DNA from: Opisthocomus hoazin
Lineage: Eukaryota > Chordata > Aves > Opisthocomiformes > Opisthocomidae
Direction of reading: 5' to 3'
NCBI RefSeq assembly: GCF_030867145.1
Contig: NC_134415.1
Location: forward strand, 67,795,300 to 67,859,299
Length of the DNA stretch: 64,000 bases
The notes below the pieces were generated by a model. The model was not told the origin of the DNA. It did no database searches and worked only from the letters and a program-made list of their open reading frames with translations. The position numbers were made by a program, and so were the translations under genes. Below, piece after piece: positions 42,801 to 55,125 of this stretch; positions within the stretch are counted from its first letter, which is position 1; every line of letters begins with the position of its first letter.

Positions 42801-45800
42801 GTAGGTAGAGTAACCTTGACTTAAAGGGACTTAGTTATCTATCTTATAATAAGTCTTAAATGAAATTCTGTGTTGGCAGCATGATAAACATGACACATAG
42901 CTGAAAACGATATGCGGTGATGAAGGTCACCTCAAGACCACAATCAGAAATGCTACACAGCTATGGCTTGGTAGCTGCCTTCATTTAAAATCTGGAAAGG
43001 GTGCTGTCAGAAGACAGATCGCTTTTAAATATTGGTCTGTTTGCCATGCTATATACTCTAATATCTTGTCCTGCATGAGAATAAAAGCTTTTCAAATTCG
43101 TTTGTGTTGACTTACTGTCCTTAAATGGACGTGATGGAGAGTTCTTGTTACTACAAGCTCTGCTCGTGGTGGTGGCAGAGGCAGGAGGCAGAAGGAAGAG
43201 CTGATCAGTTGAAGCAAGGTGCATCCCGTGGTAAAATCATAAAGCCTGAAGGAATGGATGAGGGATTTTCAGCCTTGCTTTTCATTACCCTTGTTGATAG
43301 TGCTAAATACCAAAAAACACTTTTCCTCTCCTTACCCTTTTGGTACCGGTTTTCAGCCCACCTTGCTGCTACTAGCCGTTATCCCCCTTGGTGATGCCGT
43401 GCCTTTTCCTTTTCACTAGCCTGACTACGTTGTACTGCTCCTCAGAAAAATGGATTGCTTTTATTGTTGCACTGGAGTTTCTCAGCATACTGACTTTTTT
43501 TTTTTTTTGCTTGCTTTCCTTTTCATCCTTTAGGGCAGCCTTGAAATTTTTACAGGACTTGGACTGGTGCTGGGCCCGCCTGTAGGTGGTTTTTTGTACC
43601 AATCGTTTGGTTACAAGGTCCCTTTCATTACACTGGGATGCGTAGTGTTGGTCTTGGTGCCTGTGAATATGTGCATATTACCAAAATACGGTAAGCACCC
43701 TTCTTCCTGGCCTCTTCACTCACCTTAATTTCTCATATATATAACTGTGTTTTAGAAAAATATCAGTTTCTGTAGTCTGATCCAACTCAGTGGGCAAAGC
43801 TCCAGCTCAATTAACTTGTGATCTTGATCAGGCCCATGTTTTAATACAATCTAAAATTAATCCGTGCAGATGGCCTGGACTGAATCCAACACCTCATGCC
43901 CATTTCTGCAAACACCCAGAACTCTATGTGGAAGTGAAAAGAAATAAATTTTTGTTTCCTTTTGTCTCTTTAGCTTCAGGGCTTCTAAAGGATCAGTTGT
44001 GTCTGCTTGGTATCAGCTTGTCATGGCAGCTAGCTAAAGAAAAGCTGAAGATAGGTTTTGCCTAAAACAAGAGAGCTTGACATGTTTGAGGGATCAATAG
44101 TGGAGGAAAAAAACCCAAATTATAGGGAGAACAAAATAAGTTTATTTGTACTGAATGATTCAAGAGCTGATTAACATGAAATAATATTAAAATTCATGAA
44201 CGAGGGGTTTAACTGAAGTGCTGGAGGTAATATAAATTTTGTTAAATTTTAGATGCTCCTGCTAGGACAGAAAGTTAACTTAAAGACAAGTCTTCACACA
44301 AGATTGTGATTGCAAGGTTACAGTTCTGTTAGTCTTTTCTAGAAAAAAATAGCAACTTTAAAATACAATGGCCTTTTTTTCATTTTTTTTCCTATAAATA
44401 TGAAGACATTGGGGAACGACTTAATATATATTGGCTTTTAGAAGAAACTTACAGTGGTTAACCATGTGCTGCTACTGTTGGCTTCCCCCCGACCTCCCCG
44501 AGCTCTGAAATTGTATGGAATCATGATATTGCTGGCCAATTTGAAACTACATTAAATGTTAGCTCTGAGCTGGTGGATGCTAATGAATGATCTTTAGTTC
44601 TGTGCGTACTTTGAGACCACATTCAACTATTAAAGCACCATCAGCATCGGGAAGGGAGTGTGACTTAGAAATGACACCAAAGCGGGACAACTGAAAGAAG
44701 CTTCCTATCTGGAGTACAAATTGAACATGTAGGAGACCCAAATGACTAGTTGCTTAAAAACAGATCTCAACTGATAAATAGCAACCTTTTTATTTTGCTT
44801 TGAAATCATGTTTCTCTGATTGGATATGAATGGTCCATGCACGCGTGCATGTGTTTATTTTAAGTTGAGATATATCCATGAGATTTTTGTTGTATAAGGG
44901 CTAGCAGAGAAGTAACTATATTTTCACATAATTGGGAATAGTACATGTTTTTGTTCTTCTCAGGTTGGAGATTTGCAGTGTTGGAATCTAAATTGTGTAC
45001 TTTTATTCACCTGTCAAATGTGGGTTTATAATACAAAAAGTAGTATGGTGCGTAATAGTCTACTATTGACTTTCATTTGTTAGATAACGAGTATTAGGAC
45101 TAGAAAAAGGGAAATAGTAATTTCTTTTCTGAAGAAGATCAATCATGAGCTTATGCTGCTGAAAATAATGCAATTTTCCCCCCCTTTTCTCTTGAAACAG
45201 ATTCGCTCCCTAGCAAGGACTCCTTTTGGAAGCTCATTCTTCTGCCGAAAGTCTTGCTTCTCTGTCTTACTATATTTTCTCTAAGTGCGTGCTTGGGCTT
45301 TTTGGATCCCACAATGTCTCTATTTATCCTAAAGAAGGTAAGTCCTGCTAACGTGCAGGGAAGTCTGGACTTGCTAAATAGTAAGTAACTGGTTATAAAT
45401 GTGGTTTAAATATCCCAAACAAAATTGAGCCTTATGCAACTACACTGCTTTAATTAACTCTTAATAATTCGATTTCCACAGTTTACACCATCTGTTGCTG
45501 CTGGGTCTCGATAGCTTTGAGAATGAGGAAATGTAGGGCCTTTAAAACACATGCTTTTTCCACTGAATTTGCTTTCAGCTGCAGTGTACCTTCTCTGAAC
45601 AGGGCATAGCAGCTGGTTTTGTGAACTAGGGACTTCTTCCTCCTTTCTGAAAGCAAATTCTGTAAAATTGCAGCTGTCACAGCATTATACCTCTTGATGT
45701 GGATATTTGGTTTTGGGGACATGATGTCACAGCCCTGTGTTCTTTTACAACAATGCCAAAATTAAACTGATTTCAACTATGTAGCCTGCCAGCTGACTTC

Positions 45801-48800
45801 TTCACTTACTTGTTAAAAAGGCAAATGCTTTTTACTTATTTATTTTTATTATTTTAATATTTGTTTCCTACTTAATTGTATTTATTTATTTATTTTCCCC
45901 ATGGTGTTTATGGTAATGAATTTGAAGTAAGTAGTTTATGATTCTGTTCCTGTGTGAAATTAAACAGTGCTTTTTGAGTGATTTATTTATTAATTGTTTT
46001 CCAAGGAATAGCATTTCACAGGTTGTAGTGCTTCTACTTTTCTTCTGTCTAGTCCAGCATTTAGAGCACTCATCCAGGGTGGAGGAGACTTGGTGCTAAC
46101 ATCTTCCATTAGTGAAGATGTGAATGTATGTCTTCCACCACCCTGGAGGGATCTGTGATTATCCCACTGTAGAGTACTGCACGCTGGTGTGGCTCTTCTG
46201 CTTTGCCTCTGCTGTGTGCTAACAGCTACTTGCTGTGAAAGGGCTGTAGCCTACTTGGCAAGGTGTTCTAACCACTAAATTAGAGTTATTATGGTGTGCT
46301 TGCAATATGGCAAAAAAGAGTGAATGTTTATGTAGCCCATGCCTCATGAAACATCTTGGAATTCCTTCTAACTGGTCATTAAAGCACTCATTTGAGACAC
46401 TAGTACACTTTTGGTTCATTACACGTTTTATTTCAATACAGAAATGTGACTCTGCATTAGGAAAATGTAGACCTCAGGGTGTTAGCAAAAAGCCTCTTAC
46501 TCATTCTTATGAAAGTCCTCCTTTGGTTGAAAAGCCGGAGCTGTGTTTTATAGCGCTGCTTACTTTTGAGATGCACTGATTAGCAGTGGAGGACTGCAGT
46601 GGAGGACTGCAGTATTTATGCTTTTCTAAGTGAAAATAAAACTGGATTGGAGAGGTAAAGACTGAATCCACCTAATTTTCAGTGTCTGAAGTGTCTGTTT
46701 CAAATGTGCCAGATATTAATGTTAGAATTCAGTGTGCTGGTATACGGACTTAGCATAGTGTTCCTTCTGAAATTATTTAGGCTTTGTCTGATTACAGTTG
46801 TGTCAGGTGTTGTCACTACATGCCTAGAAATATAAGTGAAGGAAACTGGAGCTCTGCTGATGACTTCGAATACTTGAAAAACCTCTGCATAGTGTCAGTA
46901 AAATACTTAAAATCATGCGTTTCAGTGTTTTGACCTGAAATGTGTTTCTTGGATTGTCCTTTAATGAATGTAGCATATGTGGTTTGTTGTATTGGGGGTT
47001 TTTTTGTTTTATTTGTCTTCCTTCCCATAGTTCAAACTCCCAGCTGGTTACGTGGGCTTGGTATTCCTCAGTTTGGCTCTCTCGTATTCCCTGTCTTCTC
47101 CCCTTCTTGGACTCCTAAGTGACAAACTGCCAGTGAGTACTATCTTGCTGTTTGTGCAGGGTTGGTAAAGCACTCTGTGCACTTAGTTGAGACTGGATGA
47201 CTTCTTATATTGAAGTGATGGATGTAGGCCTGGTCCTCTAAAAGGATCTGTCTCCCAGGACCTTGCAAGTGCAAGGTGTCACTGCCAAATTGAAGGTCTC
47301 TTTTGCAAGGTCCAGGTAATGTCTGACATGCTTTACTATTTTGGGCAAGTATCCTGTAGTTGAAACAATTTGAGCTTTTCCAGTGGACTAAGCACAATCT
47401 AGTTCCAGCCAATATGGAATGGAGAGTAGGAAAACATGTCCCAGTTATGTCCACAACTAGTTTAAGCAGCTTTTGAGAAAAAGGAGTAAAGAGGTTCTGG
47501 TTCGCTCTATTGACTTTGTTTCTTAAAAAGTGTAATATCCAAATTCGATCAGCACACTGACTGACTATGGTTCTCTAGCTCTGAACTGCACCATAGAAAG
47601 AGACTTTGACAGTGATACACCTAAAACTGCCTGGTTGACAGCCACTGCTGATTGACCAAGGAAGCCTACACTTTGAATGCTGTGCGTGAAGGACAGTGGC
47701 AGTTTTCTGACACTGCTTCTTTCCTGACACAAACTAATAATGGCCTTTGTACATGAGAATTACATGCAATGCTACGTGATATTTCTTATGGTAAGGAAGA
47801 GTAAGACCTAAAATACTTTGTTAGCAGAGAAGCGCCACGACTTGGCATCCTGAAGAAATCTGTGTATTAAGCAGCTGCTGCCAGTGATTGCATTGGTGGT
47901 GAGGAAACACAAATTCAGTGTTTCTTCCTAGTGTTCAGAACTGGCAGAGAAATTGTGAATTCCCAGTCTGTGTGTAATGATGGTCTCTACAGGAGCCATA
48001 CATTTCAGGAGATGAAGATTTAGAAGAGGGGTATTAAGAAAGACGAAATAGTTCACAGCTGTAAATTACATACAGCTTCCATTTCTTTCACAGTACCTCA
48101 GGAAGTGGCTGCTGGTATCTGGAGGCTTGATGACAGCAGTGTGCTTTTTCATGTTAGGACCTGCTCCTGTACTGCACATTGACGGGTATAGAACTGCCTC
48201 TTCTTGAACCTGTCCCCTTATGTGATAGTTTTGTGATAGCAGTCATGACCATAGTCATGTGTCCACAAGTCTAAAATTAGCACCTCTGACCATGAAACAG
48301 GTTTTTTTCTAACTTCTAATGTGAGCCTATGAATGTAAAGCAGTGGAAGCATCTGAAAATGGAGATATTACAGCTTTGTAGAATAGATCCTTTTCTTTTG
48401 CTTTTTACTGTTACTGTGTTTGCTAATGTTTGTGTGGTGGGAAGAATGCTGCTTTTTCGTTTCCTTTCCTCCCAGTCCTGTGGGATTTCCAGTGCAGCAA
48501 AAAAAAGTTCTCTTATTTTTCAATTTTCTCTATTTCACTGGTATTTCTTAAATATGGGTTTTATTTACATGGCTGTGCAGCAATATTGATTTTTCTTCCT
48601 CTGTATATAGCTTACTGAGGAAAATGCCAGATTACAGCTTTGTTTTCAGCTACCTAAGTAAAGACAATGTCTGTTGCACCAGAACACTGCATTGCCGTGT
48701 CTGTCAAGTTAATTCACAGCAGAACTCTGCTGCGTTCACAAAACAGCTGTACACTCCTCTTGTCCTAGATTATGTACTCTGTTACAGATGATGATAGGCT

Positions 48801-51800
48801 TGCCAATGTGCAGAATTAGTCAACTCCTTCATCCTAGATGTCTAATTTTTAAAGAAGATTGTACGTTTGAAACTGGTAAGACCACACGTTTGAGGTGCGA
48901 GAAAGGAATCAGTATAATTTTCAACATTCTTTTCTTTAGCTAACTCTATTTGGTTATAATGTATTGGGCTACAAAATTTTAGCTGCAAAATCCTTCACTT
49001 GTGCAACAAAACAACTCTGGAGCTTGGACATACGTATTGCTGAGTTAAGCTTGTCTGTGTAGCTCTTTTCTATCTGCTTCTCTTAAAATGAACTGCATTT
49101 GATAAAGAAATATTTAATTCGAGCACAGAATTTTCAAATTCTTTTACAAAGTTGTTTTTAAGCATAGAACTGTATTTTTCAAGTCCTCGTGTTCACTTAA
49201 AGTGGAGTTCTTTCTGGCTTCAAGAAACCTAGTTTTCTGGTCAGGCATGGAGAGCTGATACAACAGCCTTCAGTCATATGGGGTCCTTACTTCAAAAGAG
49301 TCTTCAGCAGCTAACTTCTTTTAAATGCCTCTTTTTCAGTCAGCTGTGGATGTTTGTGTTAGTGCTGGTTTTGGTTGGCTTTTCCATTGGCATGAGTGCT
49401 ATCCCAGTGTTTCCAGAGGTACTGCACTGTGCATAGTAAGTAATTTGGTCCAGCATCTTTCATGTTACTAACAGTAGGAAACTGCAACTAATTTTCAGGG
49501 GTGAATGTGAAGTGGGGTTTTAGTGTGGCTTTTTTCCCCCTTTTTGAGACAAAGGCAGTGAGTAACACTTAAATGCTTCCACTACTCTTCCATCTCAGTT
49601 TTTTCTGACTGAGCACCCTAGTCATTATACTCCAAATGTGATTTTGAAAATGTGTGCCTCAATACTGTGAACACATCTAAGTCCATCAGACTTTGGGTCT
49701 TGTAGCAGTTTTCCATGGATTTTCAGACTGCATCGACTTTAACAGCTGCACTTATAGGGATCATACGTGCTCAAAGTACAACATCTGTGATGTGGCTTGA
49801 CAGTGATGACCTAGAAGGGTCTTGATTTACTCTTACTGATATGTTCCTCTTGGAACAAGGTCTTTCCTGCTTAAAAGCCACCTGTCACTGTTTTACACTT
49901 GCCGTATGAAACATGGGGAATGAGCGATGGTTTGATGTTAGGAATCTCACTCGGAAGACATTAGAGATGAGGAGTAGCCCTGCAATCCTCCAGAGAGGCA
50001 GCCAAGAAGAAAGTACCAGGTAAACAGAAATTATTCCACTGTATGCTTCTGCTTGTGAACTATTTATGTTGTGTGTAAATTAAAAGGAGGGAAAAAGCCT
50101 CTCTATAGGGGAAGGCTATAGACTGAGACACAATAATGTGTTGTACTGCTCTAACTGGTCTGTCTTTCTGCAGTGAGAGTGGATTTGAGGAAGGTCTGGG
50201 TCTGCTGGGACTGGTGTCTGGGCTCTTCAATGCCATGTGGTCCCTTGGGTAGGTATACCGTCACGTTATTGTAAGCTGTGAGCATTCGGTTGTTCTACGC
50301 TATTGCCACACGAAAGCGTGCTGCGTTACAACCAGAAGTCTTGCGTTGCAGTCATTGTGTTGACCTTGACTCAGACGATTCTTGCTAAACAGGTGCCTGG
50401 TGGACATGTTAAAACAAAGCTTTTTACCCAACAAAGTGAATGGACTCTGAACTTGTCTTCCTTGAAATTGGAAGTGTTGCCCTGCATATCAAAGAGCTGC
50501 AGTGATAGAGTGGATGTTAGCTTGCGCTTTGTGTGGTCATTTTTGTTGTCACTGAAATATTTAATACTTAATACAGAGAGAGGTGGACCCTAATTTTTTT
50601 ACAAAGCCAAGTCCACCCACATGGAGTAAGCTGGAAGGTATCTGCTCTTCACTAATACTGTTCTCCCTTTTTAATTTTCCAATTTCCTCCTTTTATCTGT
50701 GACAGTTTAGGGTAGAATTTTCTCTTCTCTTTCAGTCACAGCCATTATTTAAGGTCTGTGTTTGCATAGCTTAGCAGAGTGTGTCTGTGTTTATTACCTG
50801 GTGGTTGTCACAGAAATGAGTGAAAGGTGCTACTGGCCAAGTAACCCTTCGGAGTTGTCATTCAGTGGGAAGTGACAGAGCCCCCCTGTTGACAGCCACT
50901 TCCAGGATTATTTTATCTGTCTTTGTAGTCCGCTGTGGCTGCAGGTGGGTTTCAGTGGTACAAATTTTGTACTGTTTTTTCCAAGCTAATTGAAGTTCTG
51001 TCTGTCCTATTTATTTGGTGTGGGGTTCAGTACAGATACAGGTAGTACGAAGTTACCAAACTCCAGTTTTATGCTGTTATCAAACCTGGTTTTTTAAGCA
51101 AGCTTCAAGGAAGTTTTTCCATTTTTATATAGTTTTGACCCTTTCTGTAGTGAGACACCATATCATGTAAGGCCTTTCATAAATTGACAGCAGCTGCATA
51201 ACCTTTCACAGCATTTTTAGACAGGCTTGAAGGTGCAGGGCAGTTACATACAACTCAACCTTGCAGTGACCGCGTCTGTCACAACGTGCCTCACTACCTG
51301 CCTATGTCCATCACTCTTTTGTCTTGAAGTTTGGAAGGTTTACAGTTTGAGGGAGGAGAATTGGAATTTCTTTTATGATAGAATTGATTGGTGTAGATGC
51401 CCTGTTAGTCCTTAATGGGGCCTCTAAGGCATTCCAGATACAGAAAAGAGTGCATTCAGCTTTCCGATGTAGGTGCTATTTCCAGATGAGAAGGTAACTA
51501 GACAGGTTTATTGGGGCCATGGCAAACAAGGAATTAATACTTATTGTGGATTATAGGGAAGTTAGGTCTGTGATAGATGATCTCTTTGTTGACAAAGGAG
51601 AAAGAATGGAAGGAGGCTGCAAAACACAATAAAAAAGTTCTCTGAGAATTTGATATGTTTTTTGTTTGGGATGCCAGTGCCTCATTTTATTTTGTTGCAG
51701 GGCATTTGCAGGTCCTACTCTGGGAGGGTTTCTAAATGAAAAACTGGGTTTTGAATGGGCTTCAGCCATCCTAGGAGGATGGGCACTGTTAAGTGTAAGT

Positions 51801-54378
51801 AATTACAAGTTTTTTGCTTTTTGTATCCATTGCAATTATGAGCTATTGCATAACATTATTATTATTACAATTGTAACTGACTGTTTCCTCAAAGGGTCTT
51901 GCAGCTGGAATATTCTATATCACTGAGGCAACAAGGAGAAGGTATGCTGAGATATTTATTCCTTTTTTTACTTGCAGCCATGTAAAGCAAACCTTTGAAA
52001 GCAGTGCTTCCATTTTTTCTTCTTCACTGACCTGATAATGAATGACAAGATGAGCAGTAAAAAATTGCTTAAATACTTTGTCTGTCTGCTTTCCTAAATC
52101 CTACTGACCTAAACAGAGACCTAAACCAGGCAATGCCTGTTCTATACAAACAGCAGCACTGTGGCATTAAAGAGCAGACCCTACTGATTGTTCCTCCAGG
52201 AGGGTGTCTGTGAGCTGCATTTGGCTGGATGATTGCATTCGGAGAGTGGAGGTCAACGGCTCAATATCCAGATGGAGATCAGTGACGAGTGGTGTCCCTC
52301 GGGGGTCCATATGGGAACTAGTTCTGTTTAATATCTTTACCAACAATGTAGACAGTAGGATTGAGTGCACCCTCAGCAAATTTGCAGATGACAGCAAGCC
52401 AAGTGGTGCAGTTGATGCACCTGAGGGACAGGATGCCATCCAGAGGGACCTGGACAAGCTTGAGAAGTGGGCCCATGTGAACTTCACGAGATTCAACAGG
52501 GCCAAGTGCAAGGTCCTGCACCTGCAACCCCGGTATTAATACTGGCTGGGGGATGAAGGGGTTGATAGCAGCCCTGCCGAGAAGGATTTGGGCATACTGG
52601 TGGATGAAAAGTTGGATGTGAGACAACAATGTGCATTTGCAGCCCAGAAGGCCAACCATATCTTGGGGTGCACTGAGAGAGGGGTGGCCAGCAGGTCGAG
52701 GGAGATGATTCTACCCCTCTACTCCACTCTGGTGAGACCTAACCTGGAGTCCTGCATCCAGCTCTGGAGCCCTCAGCACAGGACAGGCATGGACCTGTTG
52801 GAGCGGAGTAAAAGGAGGCCACAAAAATGAACGGAGGGCCTGTGAGGAAAGGCTGAGGGACTTGGGGCTGTTCAGCCTGGAGAAGAGAAGGCTGCGGGAA
52901 CACCTTATAGCAGCCTTCCAGTACTTAAAGGGGGCTTATAAGAAGTATGGGGACAAACTATTTGGCACAGCCTGTTGCGATAGTACAAGGGAGGTGTGGT
53001 AGATACACCAGAAGGCTGTGCTGCCATTCAGCGTGACCTGGATAGGCTGGAAAGCTGGGCAGAGAGGAACCTGATGAGGTTCAACAAGGGCAAGTGCAGG
53101 GTCCTGCACCTGGGGAGGAACAACCTCATGCACCAGTACAGGCTTGGGGTGGACCTGCTGGAGAGCAGCTCTGTGGAGAGGGACCTGGGTGTCCTGGTGG
53201 ACTACAGGTTAACCATGAGCCAGCAGTGTGCCCTGGCTGCCAAGAAAGCCAATGGGATCCTGGGGTGCATCAAGAAGAGTGTGGCCAGCAGGACAAGGGA
53301 GGTTCTCCTTCCCCTCTACACTGCCCTGGTGAGGCCTCATCTGGAGTACTGTGTCCAGTTCTGGGCTCCCCAGTTCAAGAAAGATGAAGAGCTACTGGAG
53401 AGAGTCCAGCGGAGGGCTACAAGGATGGTGAGGGGACTGGAGCATCTCCCCTACGAGGAGAGGTTGAGGGAACTGGGCTTGTTCAGCCTGAAGAAGAGAA
53501 GGCTGCGAGGGGACCTTATAAATGCCTACAAATATCTGAAGGGTGGGTGTCAGGAGGATGGGGCCAAGCTCTTTTCAGTGGTGCCCAGTGACAGGACAAG
53601 GGGCAATGGGCACAAACTGAGGCACAGGAAGTTCCGTCTGAACATGAGGAAGAACTTCTTCCCTCTGAGGGTGACGGAGCACTGGAACAGGCTGCCCAGG
53701 GAGGTTGTGGAGTCTCCTTCTCTGGAGATATTCAAGACCCGCCTGGACAAGGTCCTGTGCAGCCTGCTGTAGGTGACCCTGCTTCGGCAGGGGGGTTGGA
53801 CTAGATGACCCACAGAGGTCCCTTCCAACCCCTACTATTCTGTGATATATTCTGTGATAAGGGGTAATGGTTTTAAACTAAAAGAGGGTACATTTAGACT
53901 GGATATGAGGAAGAGATTTTTTTACGATGACAGTGGTGCAACACTGGACCAGGTTGCCCAAAGAGGTGGGAGATGCCCCGTCCCTGGAAACGTTCAAGGC
54001 CAGGTGGGACGGGGCTCTGAACAACCTGATCTAGTGGTGGATGTCCCTGCTCATTGCAGGGGGGTTGGACTAGATGACCTTTAAAGGTCCCTTCCAACCC
54101 AAACCATTCTGTGGTTCTGTGAAATGATAGGTGTGAAAGCAATAGTACATGGTTTTGTGCAGTAGTGGGGAACCAAATCCAGTGATCCACTTAGCTCTTT
54201 CCATGTAATGTGTGGCATTTTTGCTGTAATGTTGGTATTGCATAGAATTGTCTAGAGAATATTAAACCTGTTTCTTCTCTCCTGTTCTTTTCCTTATGTA
54301 AACAGTTCCAGTTCCAGCCTGCAAAATCCCCCTGGTAATAGTGAAGAAAGAACTCATCTCATGGGTGGTGAAACATAG
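36627..54378 (+). CDS. SLC18B1: Vesicular polyamine transporter (SLC18B1), 14 coding exons
   Basis: Major-facilitator transporter known to load spermidine and spermine into vesicles in exchange for protons. Exons: 36627-36672, 36990-37129, 38226-38321, 40872-40945, 41729-41876, 43534-43690, 45201-45337, 47031-47132, 48094-48185, 49340-49435, 50174-50248, 51701-51794, 51895-51941 and 54306-54378. All join in phase: 1377 nt, 458 residues (human about 456). Recognised blocks include [12 protein letters not shown] (TM1), [66 protein letters not shown] (MFS motif-A-like, about residues 294-305) and [17 protein letters not shown]. 36627 is the first in-frame ATG. The cytosolic tail ends [11 protein letters not shown]. 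The intron-9 donor is GTATAG, off consensus. Introns 3 and 13 contain CR1 insertions. No break is seen. Confidence 0.97.
38908..39790 (-). repeat. CR1 LINE, 5'-truncated, antisense in SLC18B1 intron 3
   Basis: About 880 bp with the CR1 3' tail at its left end (complement of an ATTCTACGATTCTGT-type tail) and the C-terminal reverse-transcriptase part to the right. The minus frame 39378-39857 begins outside the element and still encodes recognisable CR1 peptide ([21 protein letters not shown], split by position; [13 protein letters not shown]). Moderate decay suggests an older subfamily than the copy at 53 kb. Its strand is opposite to the host gene, so its own poly(A)-like tail does not threaten the transcript. 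Confidence 0.92.
46073..46147. other. Compact inverted-repeat hairpin in SLC18B1 intron 7
   Basis: A 75-bp stem-loop. The outer arms are a perfect 10 bp (46073-46082, TCCAGGGTGG, with 46138-46147, CCACCCTGGA), followed by a GGA/GAC-pairing segment with a bulge. An internal loop and a perfect inner 8-bp stem ACATCTTC/GAAGATGT (46099-46106 with 46114-46121) close a 7-base loop. The size and shape resemble a microRNA precursor, but a relic of a small palindromic transposon is equally possible. There is no evidence of expression. Confidence 0.5.
46583..46612. repeat. Short tandem duplication (13-bp unit)
   Basis: GCAGTGGAGGACT is repeated twice, then GCAG. It lies in SLC18B1 intron 7 and looks like a replication-slippage event of little consequence. 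Confidence 0.85.
52185..52991 (+). repeat. Older CR1 LINE, left part, in SLC18B1 intron 13
   Basis: Reverse-transcriptase fragment in sense orientation. The frame 52204-52539 includes SGVPRGS and the catalytic FADD (usual form YADD/FADD), followed by CR1-typical [15 protein letters not shown]. Further blocks to 52980 ([19 protein letters not shown]-like) are decayed by stops and frame changes. The element stops abruptly at 52991, where a younger CR1 begins, and resumes at 53859. Confidence 0.9.
52992..53858 (+). repeat. Young CR1 LINE nested in the older CR1
   Basis: 5'-truncated CR1 with a continuous reading frame (52996-53772, 258 codons) covering the C-terminal part of ORF2 up to its natural stop (ends [12 protein letters not shown]), then the short 3' UTR and the CR1 tail TATTCTGTGATA repeated. 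It interrupts an older CR1. AAGGG is found on both sides (52987-52991 and 53859-53863), probably the target-site duplication. The absence of stops and near-identity with the tail at 24.2 kb point to recent insertion. Confidence 0.93.
53859..54123 (+). repeat. Older CR1 LINE, right part and 3' tail
   Basis: Continues the older CR1 exactly where it was split: GGGGTAATGG followed by the block encoding [12 protein letters not shown], then the 3' UTR ending CCATTCTGTGGTTCTGTGA. It belongs to a different, more diverged subfamily than the inserted copy. It ends about 180 bp before the last SLC18B1 exon. Confidence 0.9.
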
Positions 54379-55120
54379 CAGACATACTTTCAATTCTCTG
54401 TTTACTATTGTGGTTTAACCTAGCGTTGAGATGAGTGGACTTAACAGTGTTTCATTATTCTGGAGCTGGGATACATGATCTCTTAGTGAAAAACCGTTTG
54501 TGATTTAGTTGTAGCTGCGTTACTGTTTTGAAACACTAAACACTGACTGCCTTTCTTTTGGAATTCCTTGTGTGGATTGGCTGAAGTGATGAGTAATCTT
54601 CAGATGATAGCCTGTTTAATTGTGTTCCACATACAGTGCACCACTGTGTGTGGAGATGTGTTTTCAAATGTCTGGTTCTATAAATGAGCCTGCGGTGCAT
54701 TATCCTTGGGTAAAGCTACTATTATGCTATCATGATTTTCTGTATTGTTTTCAAGAAAGTTCATCATTTTGTAGTACTTTGATAACATAATATGTTGAAA
54801 CGGAATTTGAAATAACAAAGCATTAAGCACAATATTGTTTCCAATAATGCAACTTTTTTTCCTAAGTTTTGTGAATTTTCTTGGACAACAAGAGTCTAAA
54901 AGACTTTATGTCTACCAGTACTTGTATTATCTTGAAAGTGCCTGAAGATGGGAGGCAAAGATAATGAAGAGAAGACTAAACGTCTCTATACAGAACTAAC
55001 TGATATTCAGTCCTGGAGGAGTCTTGGCATCATGTGTGTATGTTTGTATTATATTAGAAGACTCAGCTTGGTGTGTGTGAGATCTATTTTACTAATAAAT
55101 GCCACCTGGAATGTTTGTAC
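54379..55120 (+). other. SLC18B1: SLC18B1 3' UTR
   Basis: About 740 bp of AT-rich sequence from the stop codon to the first AATAAA. No microRNA target sites were assessed. No intervening coding exon is seen. Confidence 0.7.
55094..55099 (+). terminator. SLC18B1: SLC18B1 poly(A) signal
   Basis: The first canonical AATAAA after the stop codon. It is followed within 20 bases by a GT-rich stretch (GGAATGTTTGTAC), consistent with a cleavage site near 55115-55125. Confidence 0.7.
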
Positions 55121-55125
55121 TAATT

